Assembly: GCA_030651575.1 (NCBI GenBank)
Contig: JAUSFB010000048.1
Span: 186,001 to 250,000, forward strand
Direction: 5' to 3'
Source of the DNA: Phaeospirillum sp.
Lineage (GTDB): Bacteria; Pseudomonadota; Alphaproteobacteria; Rhodospirillales; Magnetospirillaceae
Length of the DNA stretch: 64,000 nt
Shown here: in pieces, positions 17,197 to 25,252 of the stretch
How positions within the stretch are numbered: the stretch's first letter is position 1
Layout: each line of letters begins with the position of its first letter
Made by a program: the position numbers and the translations under genes
Notes under the pieces: generated by a model
What the model was told of the DNA's origin: nothing
The model's database searches: none
What the model saw: only the letters and a program-made list of their open reading frames with translations

Positions 17197-19055
17197 CCGC
17201 CCAAACCGGAACAATCGATTGGGCGTCGGTGAAGGCCTGCGCCGCGGCGGGCGACGCCGTCGGCGCCTTTGCCATGCTGGGGCAACTGGCGCGGCCCGAG
17301 GATGACTTCACCACCCAGCGGCGTCATGCCCGTCTGGTTCAGCGGCTGCCCCGCCAGGGGCTGGGCCTGCAACCGCTGAAAGTGGCGCTGCTGGCGCAAT
17401 CGACCACCGACCATTTCGCCGAGATCCTGGGCCTGTGGCTGGCGCTGGCCGGCTATGACGCGGAGATTCACCAGCCCCCCTTCGGGCAGGCGGTGCAAAG
17501 CATCATCAATCCCGCCAGTCCGCTTTACGACTTCGGCGCCGATGTGGTGTGGATGTTCGGCACCTGGCGCGATGTGGGGCTGGAGGTGACGCCCGGCGCC
17601 GACGCCGACGCGGTGGCCGACGCCGTGGCGCGGGCGGTCGAGCGGGAAGCCTCGCTTTGGCAGGCGCTGCGCCAACGCTCGGACGCGCTGATCGTGCAAA
17701 ACACCGCCGATATTCCGGCGGTCGACGTCTTTAGCCATTTCGCCGCCAATGTCGCCTGGAGCCACCGCTCCTTGCTGCACCGCTACAATCTGGCCCTGGC
17801 CGACAGCCTGACGCCCGGCGTGGTGCTGTTCGACCTGGACCACGTCTCGGCCTGCCATGGCAAAAGCCGCTGGACCGATCCCCGCTACTGGCACCACTCC
17901 AAGCACGCCTTCGCCTTCGACGCCATCGGTCTGGTGGCGCATCAGTTCACCCAGCTGGTCCTGGGCGCCAAGGGCCGGGCGCGCAAATGCCTCGTGCTGG
18001 ATCTGGACAACACCCTGTGGGGCGGGGTGATCGGCGATGACGGGCTGGACGGCATCAAACTGGGCAATGGCGCCGCCGGCGAAGCCTTCGTCGATTTCCA
18101 GGCCTATATCCGCCGCCTGAAGGATCGCGGCATCATCTTGGCCGTGTGCAGCAAGAACGAGGACGCCAACGCCCGTGAGCCGTTCCTGAAGCACCCGGAC
18201 ATGCGGCTTGGTATCGACGACATCGCGGTCTTTCGCGCCAATTGGGACAACAAGGCCGACAACATCAAGGCCATCGCCGAGGCCTTGAATATCGGCCTCG
18301 ATTCCCTGGTCTTCGTGGACGACAACCCGGCCGAACGCGCCCTGGTGCGCCGCTTCCTGCCCATGGTTGCGGTCCCCGAGATGCCCGAGGACCCCAGCCA
18401 TTACGTGGAGACGCTGCAACGCGCCCATCTGTTCGAGACGGTCTCGTTCTCCAAGGAGGACGGCGAGCGCAACGAATACTACCGCGCCAACGCGTCGCGC
18501 CAGGAAATCCGGGGCCAGTTTGCCGATCTGGGCGCCTATCAGCGCAGCCTGGAGATGATCGGCCGCGCCGCCGCCATCGAGGCCTTCACCCTGCCGCGCT
18601 CGGCGCAGCTGATCAATAAAAGCAACCAGTTCCACCTGACCGGAACCCGGTATGGCGAGGCCGAGATCGGCGACCTGCTGGCCCAGGATCACTGGGCGGG
18701 ACGCTGCTTCACCCTGAGGGACCGCTTTGGAGACAACGGCCTGATCGCGGTGGTGCTGCTGAGGCGCGATGGCCGGACCGCCCATGTGGATACCTGGGTG
18801 ATGTCGTGCCGGGTCCTGGGGCGCGGCATGGAGGAGTTCATCGTCAACGACATGATGGCGATGGCGCGGACCTGGGGCTGTACCGCCCTTGAGGGCCGTT
18901 ATGTGCCCAGCAAGAAGAACGCCCTGGTCGCCCGGCTTTACCCCCGGCTGGGCTTTGCCGAGGCCGCCGGCCCCACCGGCGAGACCCGCTGGCGGCTCAA
19001 CCTCGGGACCGCCGCTCCCCTGGTCACCCAGATCACGCCGGATTCCGGTCCGTAA
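17193..19055 (+). CDS. FkbH-like protein (HAD-IIIC phosphatase plus GNAT-like domain)
   Basis: A 620-residue protein with the three-part FkbH architecture: an N-terminal region with VALLAQSTTDHFAEIL, a HAD-IIIC core (CLVLDLDNTLWGGVIGDDG at about 266-284; AVCSKNEDANA; FVDDNPAERALVR) and a C-terminal GNAT-like part (SAQLINKSNQFHLTGTRYG; DRFGDNGLIAVV; SCRVLGRGMEEF). FkbH-type enzymes take the C3 unit of 1,3-bisphosphoglycerate, dephosphorylate it and load a glyceryl group on an ACP. The start must be TTG at 17193: it overlaps the previous stop (TTGA), and GAGGAG lies 9 nt upstream. The partner ACP is two genes upstream. Glyceryl-ACP formation is a family-based inference. Confidence 0.88.
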   Translation: MTAQTGTIDWASVKACAAAGDAVGAFAMLGQLARPEDDFTTQRRHARLVQRLPRQGLGLQPLKVALLAQSTTDHFAEILGLWLALAGYDAEIHQPPFGQAVQSIINPASPLYDFGADVVWMFGTWRDVGLEVTPGADADAVADAVARAVEREASLWQALRQRSDALIVQNTADIPAVDVFSHFAANVAWSHRSLLHRYNLALADSLTPGVVLFDLDHVSACHGKSRWTDPRYWHHSKHAFAFDAIGLVAHQFTQLVLGAKGRARKCLVLDLDNTLWGGVIGDDGLDGIKLGNGAAGEAFVDFQAYIRRLKDRGIILAVCSKNEDANAREPFLKHPDMRLGIDDIAVFRANWDNKADNIKAIAEALNIGLDSLVFVDDNPAERALVRRFLPMVAVPEMPEDPSHYVETLQRAHLFETVSFSKEDGERNEYYRANASRQEIRGQFADLGAYQRSLEMIGRAAAIEAFTLPRSAQLINKSNQFHLTGTRYGEAEIGDLLAQDHWAGRCFTLRDRFGDNGLIAVVLLRRDGRTAHVDTWVMSCRVLGRGMEEFIVNDMMAMARTWGCTALEGRYVPSKKNALVARLYPRLGFAEAAGPTGETRWRLNLGTAAPLVTQITPDSGP

Positions 19056-19075
19056 TCCGTGCCCCCGCCCCGAGA

Positions 19076-21175
19076 ATGGCTCATATGAGACCCAATCGAT
19101 CATTCCCCGTCCCGTTCGACCTGGACAGGCCGGCCCTCATCTTCCTGGCGGCGGCGCTGGTCATGGCCGTTCTGAGCTATGGACTGGGACCGGCGTCGTT
19201 CATGCGCTGGCACGACCTGGGCGACAGTCACCTCACCCGCTACATGGCGACCGCCGCCACGGTGAAGGCGGTGGGACTGCACAGCCTGTTTCCATGGGCA
19301 GCCTCCGGAGTCGACCTCGAAGCCACCGGAACCCGGACCACCGACGCCTTCCTGCTGCTGTTCCTGATCCTGCCCGGCTGGGCCGCCATCGCGGCGATGC
19401 GCGTCGCCCAGCTGTTCATCGCCGGCTATTTCATGGACCGGCTGCTGGATCGCCATCTGGGCCTGCCGCGCTGGGCGGCGGTCTGCGGCGGTCTGTTCCA
19501 CCTGCTGTTGCAGGAAAACATGCTGGAACACTATTTCGGCATCGGGGCCATTCCGCTGATCTTGTATGTCCTGACCGGCCTGCTGGCGCGGCGGCCCTGG
19601 CAGGGTCTGGCGTTGGCCGGACTGGCCGGACTGATCTACAGCCAGTTCGTCTTCGCCCCGCTGACGGTGGTGTTCCTGCCGCCCCTGCTGGCCGGCTGGC
19701 TGATCGCCATGCGTCCCCGGCAATGGCCCCTGGCCCTGGGAGTGGGAGCGGCCTTCAGTCTGGCGGCGGTGGTCGGACAGGTGGACATGGTGGCGGCCAT
19801 GGCGGTCAACGGGCCGCTGTCGCACCGCATCGGCCACGGCTTCCAGATGCCGTGGAAGATCATCGGCGGCCCGCGTATCTTGTCCCAGCCGGTGCTGTGG
19901 ATCGGCCTGATCGGAATCATGGCGGCCCGAGGCGACCGGCGCATGGGCTGGGCCTTGCTGGGCGGCCTGACCGGGATCGTGGCGCTGATGATCGTCCAGC
20001 ACCCGATTCGGTTGCTGTTGGCGCCGCATATCCCCCTCGCCGCCGCCTTCACCGGCTATCGCTTTTTCGTGGACGCCCCGGTCCTGATGGCGGGATTGGC
20101 GGCCTGGGGATTGGAACGCATGGTCGCCCGGCTGCGCGGCGACGGCGGTTGGACCCGCAAGACGCGGGGAGTGGTGGCGACGGCGCTGCTGGCAGCGGCG
20201 GCCCTGCCGCTAATGCAGATGGCCGAGGATGCCCGCACCTGGATTCAGTGGGGCGGCTACCGCGCCAATCTGGAGGCCCCGGCCCTGAAGCGTCTGGCCG
20301 CCGAGACGCGGGCCGACGACCCCTTTCGCGTCGCCACCATCCAGGAAAACGGCCTGCAAGCGGGCTTCATGAACGCCTATCCCCTGGAAACCGCCGACGG
20401 CTACATCAACCTGTACCCCCGGCAATATCACGAACTGTGGGAGCTGGTGATCGAGCCCTATCTGGCCCGCAGCCCCGAAATCGCCAGATATTTCACCGAG
20501 AATGGCGCCCGCATCAGCCTTTATACCGATGACGGGCACAGCCTGCCCCTGCCGGTGGAACGCTATTTCCGCACGCCGCTGCTGGCCCTGCTCAATGTCC
20601 GCTATCTGGTGACGACCGTGCCCCTGGACGATGCCGGCCTGGAGCTGTTGCCCGAGACCCGGCCCGACCGCTGGTGGGACGAACTGACCACCGGCGAGAA
20701 GATCCGCCGCCGCCTGGGCGAGAACGTCCACGGCCGCCATGTGGCCCTCTACCGGGTAAAGGACGCCGTGGCCCGCTATCGACTGGTCGGCACGGTCCGG
20801 CTGCACGACAACCGCGCCGGAATGGAGGCCGCGTTACGAACCGCCTCGACCCTGGACCTGGAACACGAGGCCCATCTGTGGCGGGCCGACGCCCCGCGGT
20901 TGGGCCTGGCCGAGGGCGCGGTCCTGGGCAAGGGTGAGGTTCGGATCCAACGCGCCACCCCCGACCGCGTCGAGCTGAACGTGGAAACGGACGCCCCCGG
21001 CCTGCTGGTGGCGGCCAACGCCTTCAGCCCGTTCTGGCGGGCCGATATCGACAATGCCCCGGCAACCCTGACGCCGGCCTATGGCGGAGTGATGGCGGTC
21101 GCCGTTCCCGCCGGCCGGCACACGGTGACGCTAACCTACCGGCCACCGTATTTGCCTGGGGGCGGAGCGCGTTGA
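19076..21175 (+). CDS. Large YfhO-like membrane protein
   Basis: A 699-residue membrane protein with about ten to twelve transmembrane segments in residues 15-390, then a large extracytoplasmic C-terminal domain. The C-terminal domain has LLALLNVRYLVTT and ends NAFSPFWRADIDNAPATL, AVAVPAGRHTVTLTYRPP, the pattern of YfhO-family proteins. YfhO is linked to glycosylation of lipoteichoic acid in Bacillus, and the family resembles GT-C transferases. ATG 19076 is used (19085 also possible). It follows the FkbH-like gene by 20 nt. A lipid-linked sugar transfer outside the inner membrane is plausible but unproven. Confidence 0.7.
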   Translation: MAHMRPNRSFPVPFDLDRPALIFLAAALVMAVLSYGLGPASFMRWHDLGDSHLTRYMATAATVKAVGLHSLFPWAASGVDLEATGTRTTDAFLLLFLILPGWAAIAAMRVAQLFIAGYFMDRLLDRHLGLPRWAAVCGGLFHLLLQENMLEHYFGIGAIPLILYVLTGLLARRPWQGLALAGLAGLIYSQFVFAPLTVVFLPPLLAGWLIAMRPRQWPLALGVGAAFSLAAVVGQVDMVAAMAVNGPLSHRIGHGFQMPWKIIGGPRILSQPVLWIGLIGIMAARGDRRMGWALLGGLTGIVALMIVQHPIRLLLAPHIPLAAAFTGYRFFVDAPVLMAGLAAWGLERMVARLRGDGGWTRKTRGVVATALLAAAALPLMQMAEDARTWIQWGGYRANLEAPALKRLAAETRADDPFRVATIQENGLQAGFMNAYPLETADGYINLYPRQYHELWELVIEPYLARSPEIARYFTENGARISLYTDDGHSLPLPVERYFRTPLLALLNVRYLVTTVPLDDAGLELLPETRPDRWWDELTTGEKIRRRLGENVHGRHVALYRVKDAVARYRLVGTVRLHDNRAGMEAALRTASTLDLEHEAHLWRADAPRLGLAEGAVLGKGEVRIQRATPDRVELNVETDAPGLLVAANAFSPFWRADIDNAPATLTPAYGGVMAVAVPAGRHTVTLTYRPPYLPGGGAR

Positions 21176-21201
21176 CAACATCACGGCTCCTGCCATATCG
21201 T
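21172..21201 (+). promoter_or_regulatory. Candidate internal promoter before the acyltransferase genes
   Basis: A perfect -35 hexamer TTGACA (21172-21177) is followed after 18 nt by TATCGT (21196-21201), four of six matches to the -10 consensus. The -35 overlaps the stop codon of the YfhO-like gene, and the next start codon is about 50 nt downstream. This would let the MBOAT/SGNH and following genes be transcribed independently of the long upstream operon. Visual call only. Confidence 0.45.
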
Positions 21202-21251
21202 TCCGCGCCGGCATGGATGGGTTTGTCCGGCCGGGGCTGACCGGAGCTTTT

Positions 21252-22787
21252 ATGCTTTTCAACTCGGCTAATTTTATTTTCTGGTTTCTGCCGATCACCT
21301 TTATCGGCTGGACGATTATACGGACTCGCGCCTCTTGGACTTTATCCCTGATCTGGATGACGGGGGTATCATTGTTCTTCTACGGCTGGTTCAAGCCGGT
21401 CTATGTCCTGATCCTGATGGGATCCATCGTCTTTAATTATCTGGTGGGATTGACCATAAGCGCCGACCGCGCGGCCGGGCGGCGGCGCGGCTGGGTGCTG
21501 GTGGGAGCGATTGCCGCCAATCTCGGTTTCCTCGGCTATTTCAAATACACCAACCTGCTGGTGACGTCGGCCAACCAGCTGCTGGGCAAGTCCTGGGAGA
21601 TCGAGGCCATTCTTCTGCCGCTGGCCATCTCCTTCCATACCTTTCAGCAGATCGCCTATCTGGTGGATATCCAGAAAGGAAAGTGCGAGGAGCACAGCTT
21701 CCTCAACTACTGTCTGTTCGTCACCTTCTTTCCCCAGCTGATCGCCGGCCCCATCGTCCATCACAACGAGATGATGCCCCAGTTGCGCCGGCCGGTGAAC
21801 CGGGGCTTTCTGTCGCCCTGGACCTCGCTGGGTCTGACCGTGTTCGCGGTCGGACTGTTCAAGAAATCGGGCATCGCCGACACCTTCGCCCTTTACGCCG
21901 ACACGGTGTTCGACGCCGCCGCTCAAGGCGGACGGATCAGCCTGATCGAGGCCTGGGGCGGGGCGCTGTCCTACACCTTCCAGATCTATTTCGACTTCTC
22001 GGGCTATTCCGACATGGCCATCGGCCTGGGCCTGCTGTTCGGGGTAAGGCTCCCCATTAACTTCAATTCGCCCTACAAATCGATCAGCATCATCGAATTC
22101 TGGCGGCGCTGGCACATTACCTTGTCGCGCTTCCTGCGGGACTATCTATACATCCCGTTGGGAGGAAACCGCTTTGGGCCGCTACGGCGCTCTACCAATC
22201 TGATGATCACCATGTTGCTGGGCGGGTTGTGGCACGGAGCCAACTGGACCTTCCTGGCCTGGGGCGGCCTGCATGGATCCTACCTGCTGCTCAATCACCT
22301 GTGGCGCACCACGACGGGCCGCGCCGCGCCATCGTCGCCGCTGGGTCGGGCGGTCGGCTGGGGCCTCACCTTCCTGGCGGTGGTGGTCGCCTGGGTATTC
22401 TTCCGCGCCGCCAGCTTCGAAGCCGCCTTCGTGGTCATCAAGGGCATGGCCGGGCTGAACGGCGTGGCGCTGCCCTCGGTCATCCTGGCCCAGGCGGGGG
22501 CGCTGGGCGAAACGCTGGGCCGCTGGGGGGTCGAGGCGCTGCCCGGCAAGATGCCGTATTTCTTCGGCGCGACCGAAATTGCCGCCCTGGCGGGAGCGCT
22601 GGCGGTCTGCCTGCTGCTTCCCAATGTGAACGAGGCCCTGATCCGCCGCCGGCGCGGACGGGCGGGCGGGCGGGCCTGGACTCTCTGGCGCGAAGCCCCA
22701 CTCTGGGCCGTGGCCGGCGGAGCGGCGGCGGCATTCTCCCTGTTCGGCGTCATGCGCGAGAACAGCTTCATCTATTTTCAGTTCTAG
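21252..22787 (+). CDS. MBOAT family membrane-bound O-acyltransferase
   Basis: A 511-residue polytopic membrane protein of the AlgI/DltB type, which passes acyl groups across the inner membrane for polysaccharide O-acylation. It shows QIYFDFSGYSDMAIGLG, FNSPYKSISIIEFWRRWHIT and the catalytic His328 in LGGLWHGANWTFLAWGGLHG. The start is ATG 21252 (MLFNSANFIFWFLP), with GGAG 5 nt upstream; an earlier ATG at 21213 would add a non-family tail. The next gene encodes an SGNH-type protein, the usual extracytoplasmic partner. The acyl donor could be acetyl or, speculatively, the group on the nearby ACP. Confidence 0.9.
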   Translation: MLFNSANFIFWFLPITFIGWTIIRTRASWTLSLIWMTGVSLFFYGWFKPVYVLILMGSIVFNYLVGLTISADRAAGRRRGWVLVGAIAANLGFLGYFKYTNLLVTSANQLLGKSWEIEAILLPLAISFHTFQQIAYLVDIQKGKCEEHSFLNYCLFVTFFPQLIAGPIVHHNEMMPQLRRPVNRGFLSPWTSLGLTVFAVGLFKKSGIADTFALYADTVFDAAAQGGRISLIEAWGGALSYTFQIYFDFSGYSDMAIGLGLLFGVRLPINFNSPYKSISIIEFWRRWHITLSRFLRDYLYIPLGGNRFGPLRRSTNLMITMLLGGLWHGANWTFLAWGGLHGSYLLLNHLWRTTTGRAAPSSPLGRAVGWGLTFLAVVVAWVFFRAASFEAAFVVIKGMAGLNGVALPSVILAQAGALGETLGRWGVEALPGKMPYFFGATEIAALAGALAVCLLLPNVNEALIRRRRGRAGGRAWTLWREAPLWAVAGGAAAAFSLFGVMRENSFIYFQF

Positions 22788-22789
22788 CC

Positions 22790-23791
22790 ATGTCGCCTCC
22801 CCCACGGCCTCATTCCCGACATCGGCGGCGAACCGTCCGCTATCTGTGCTGGTTCGCGGCCAGTTTCGTGCTGAGTGCGCTCCTGGGCATGGCCTATCTG
22901 GTTCATAGCCGGGCGCGGATCACCGAATGCGTCGGCGCCCATTACAGCGATGACGACTACATGGCCTGGTGCGGCTCGGCCGAGTTCCAGGACTACGAGC
23001 ACGGGGCCTACTTCTGGGATCTGGAACCGCCGGTCATGGACAATGTCCGCAAGGCCGATGTGCTGTTTCTCGGAAACTCGCTGGGCCAAAGCGCCTTTTC
23101 CACCGAGCATATCCGCCGCTATTTCGCCGAGCGGGGGCTGACGCATCACCTGCTGGGATTCGGCTTTGGCGAGGCCAATTCCTTCCCCGAGGCCATCTTC
23201 CGCAAATTCGGCCTGACTCCCCGGATCGTGGTGGCCAATGCCGCCTCCTTCTTCCTGGACAATCCCACCGGGCTGGCCAGCAGCGTGATGTTTCCCAGTT
23301 CGGCCACCATGCTGGAATACAAGATCAAACGCTGGCTGCAACCCGTTCATCGCCGGGCCTGCGAACAGGGCGGCGCGACCCTGCGCAAGCTGGTCTGCGG
23401 CGAGGCGCCGACCATCTACCGCTCCCGCAGGGACGGGCATTGGCGCCACCGCAACTTCCCCGACGGCAAACGGCCGCTGATCTTCACCGGGCCGCCGGAA
23501 AGCCTGCCGCCGTCTCATCCCCATGTGCTGGCCGCGCTGCGGTTGCGCGACGCCGTCGCCGCCTGGGGCGGCTGCCTGGTACTGAGTTCAACCCCGTCCA
23601 GCGACGGCCGCTATGTGGCCAATGCCCGCGCCATCGCCGCCGCCAGCGGCATTCCCCTGATCGTTCCCGATCAGTTAAGCGACCTGACCGCCTATGACGG
23701 CGAGCACCTCGACCCTCCCAGCGCAGAACGGTTCTCGGCCGGCTTCACCGCCGGACTGGATCAGGCGCTGACCCATTGCCGCACCCCATAA
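22790..23791 (+). CDS. Membrane-anchored SGNH/GDSL-like protein (MBOAT partner)
   Basis: A 333-residue protein with one N-terminal membrane segment (about 16-38, YLCWFAASFVLSALLGMAYL) and a periplasmic domain. The SGNH block I appears as VLFLGNSLGQSAF with Ser97, and the terminal Asp/His pair as DGEHLDPP (Asp303, His306). This is the arrangement of AlgJ/AlgX/DltD-type acyl-transfer partners. Its ATG is 2 nt after the MBOAT stop. The overall sequence is divergent and I could not assign a named family, so the role rests on motifs and the neighbour. Confidence 0.7.
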   Translation: MSPPPRPHSRHRRRTVRYLCWFAASFVLSALLGMAYLVHSRARITECVGAHYSDDDYMAWCGSAEFQDYEHGAYFWDLEPPVMDNVRKADVLFLGNSLGQSAFSTEHIRRYFAERGLTHHLLGFGFGEANSFPEAIFRKFGLTPRIVVANAASFFLDNPTGLASSVMFPSSATMLEYKIKRWLQPVHRRACEQGGATLRKLVCGEAPTIYRSRRDGHWRHRNFPDGKRPLIFTGPPESLPPSHPHVLAALRLRDAVAAWGGCLVLSSTPSSDGRYVANARAIAAASGIPLIVPDQLSDLTAYDGEHLDPPSAERFSAGFTAGLDQALTHCRTP

Positions 23792-23804
23792 GGACATCCC
23801 CGTC

Positions 23805-25250
23805 ATGACCGACAAGCCCCGCCTGCTCTCCGTCGCCGATGCCGAAGCGTTGTCCATCCAGGATGTGTGGCGGCTGCACCGCGACCATATCAGCCCCCGG
23901 CAGGTGAACATCTTCTCGTCATTCGGCTATGGCCACGACCTGTTCACCGAGGCCGAGGGTGTATGGCTGACCACGTCGGAAGGGCGGAAGATTCTCGACT
24001 TCACCGGTGGATTCGGGGTGCTCAACCACGGCCACAACCATCCGCGCATCCTGAAGGTCCGCCGCGAATATCAGGACAAACGGCGGGTGGAGGTGCACAA
24101 GATCGTCTTCTCGCCGATGATGGTGGCCCTGGCCCACAACGTGGCGGCCTTGTTGCCCGGCGACCTCAACAAGTGCTTCTTCCCCAATTCGGGCGCCGAG
24201 GCGGTCGAAGGCGCCCTCAAGGTCGCCTACAAATCCCGGCCGGCGCGGCGCGACCATGTGCTTTACGCCGAGGATTCCTTCCACGGCAAGCTGATCGGGT
24301 CGGGCACCATCACCGGCTGCCAGTCCAAGGTGTGGGACTTCCCGCGCATGGCCAACACCGCCAGCTTCCGCCGCAACGACCTGGACTCGGTGGAGCGTCA
24401 GGTTGCCGCCCTGCGCAAGACCGACGGATCGTCCAATATCTACGCCATCGCCATCGAGCCGTTCCACGCCACCACCATGACCACCTGCACCGGCGAATTC
24501 CTGATCGGCCTGCGACGCATCTGCGACCGCGAGGGCATCGCGCTGATCTTCGACGAGGTCTATTCCGGCTGGGGCAAAACCGGCCATCTGTTCTATTTCA
24601 TGGCCCACGACGTGGTGCCCGACATCTTGTGCATGTCCAAATCGTTCGGCGGCGGCAAGGCCTCCATTTCGGGTCTGGTGGTGCGCGATCCGGTGTTCGC
24701 CGCCGCCTACGGCACCGACGCCTCGGCCCTATTGCAGTCCAGCACCTATAACGGTTTCGGCGAGGAGTGCGCCACCGCCCTGGAAGCGGTCAACATCATG
24801 ATCGAGGAAGACCTGCCCGGCCGGGCGCGCCACATCCACGAGGTGCTGAACGCCGGCCTGACGGCGCTGGCAGCCAAATATCCCGGCACCATCCGCGAGA
24901 TCCGGGGCTATGGCGGCTTCAACGGCGTAGTGCTGGACTCGCCGTTCGACCTGATCGAAAAGGCTCTGGCCCATGTGCCGAATCTGCTGGGCGATAAGCG
25001 CTTCTTCATCAACAAGATCGCCGCCGCCGCGGTGGCCGACGAGATGTATCGCACCCACGGCATCCTCACCACCATGATCGACAACGGCGATCTGGTGGTC
25101 TATGCCGCCCTGCCCAGCCTCGTGGTGAACGATTCCGAGCTGCGCCAGTTCCTCGACGCCCTGGACAAGGTGCTGGACAAGGGCCTGACCCGGGTCTCGG
25201 CCGAGTTCGTCGGCTCCAAACTGATGATGATGCTGAAAGGTCTGACCTGA
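23805..25250 (+). CDS. Class III PLP-dependent aminotransferase
   Basis: A 481-residue fold-type I aminotransferase resembling diaminobutyrate/ectoine-type enzymes (EctB/Dat-like). It has FTGGFGVLNHGHNHPRIL, CFFPNSGAEAVEGALKVAY, the PLP aspartate in LIFDEVYSGWGKTG (Asp250) and Lys279 in CMSKSFGGGKASISG as the Schiff-base lysine. AAGGAC lies 9 nt before ATG 23805. It is not of the DegT/DnrJ family normally used to aminate NDP-sugars, so its substrate in this locus is unclear; a small keto acid or an open-chain sugar derivative are options. Confidence 0.85.
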   Translation: MTDKPRLLSVADAEALSIQDVWRLHRDHISPRQVNIFSSFGYGHDLFTEAEGVWLTTSEGRKILDFTGGFGVLNHGHNHPRILKVRREYQDKRRVEVHKIVFSPMMVALAHNVAALLPGDLNKCFFPNSGAEAVEGALKVAYKSRPARRDHVLYAEDSFHGKLIGSGTITGCQSKVWDFPRMANTASFRRNDLDSVERQVAALRKTDGSSNIYAIAIEPFHATTMTTCTGEFLIGLRRICDREGIALIFDEVYSGWGKTGHLFYFMAHDVVPDILCMSKSFGGGKASISGLVVRDPVFAAAYGTDASALLQSSTYNGFGEECATALEAVNIMIEEDLPGRARHIHEVLNAGLTALAAKYPGTIREIRGYGGFNGVVLDSPFDLIEKALAHVPNLLGDKRFFINKIAAAAVADEMYRTHGILTTMIDNGDLVVYAALPSLVVNDSELRQFLDALDKVLDKGLTRVSAEFVGSKLMMMLKGLT

Positions 25251-25252
25251 GC

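Noticed and set aside
14875-19055. Treating the ACP/FkbH group as part of a polyketide cluster
   Set aside because: No ketosynthase, acyltransferase domain, condensation domain or thioesterase was found in the window; all neighbours are glycan genes.
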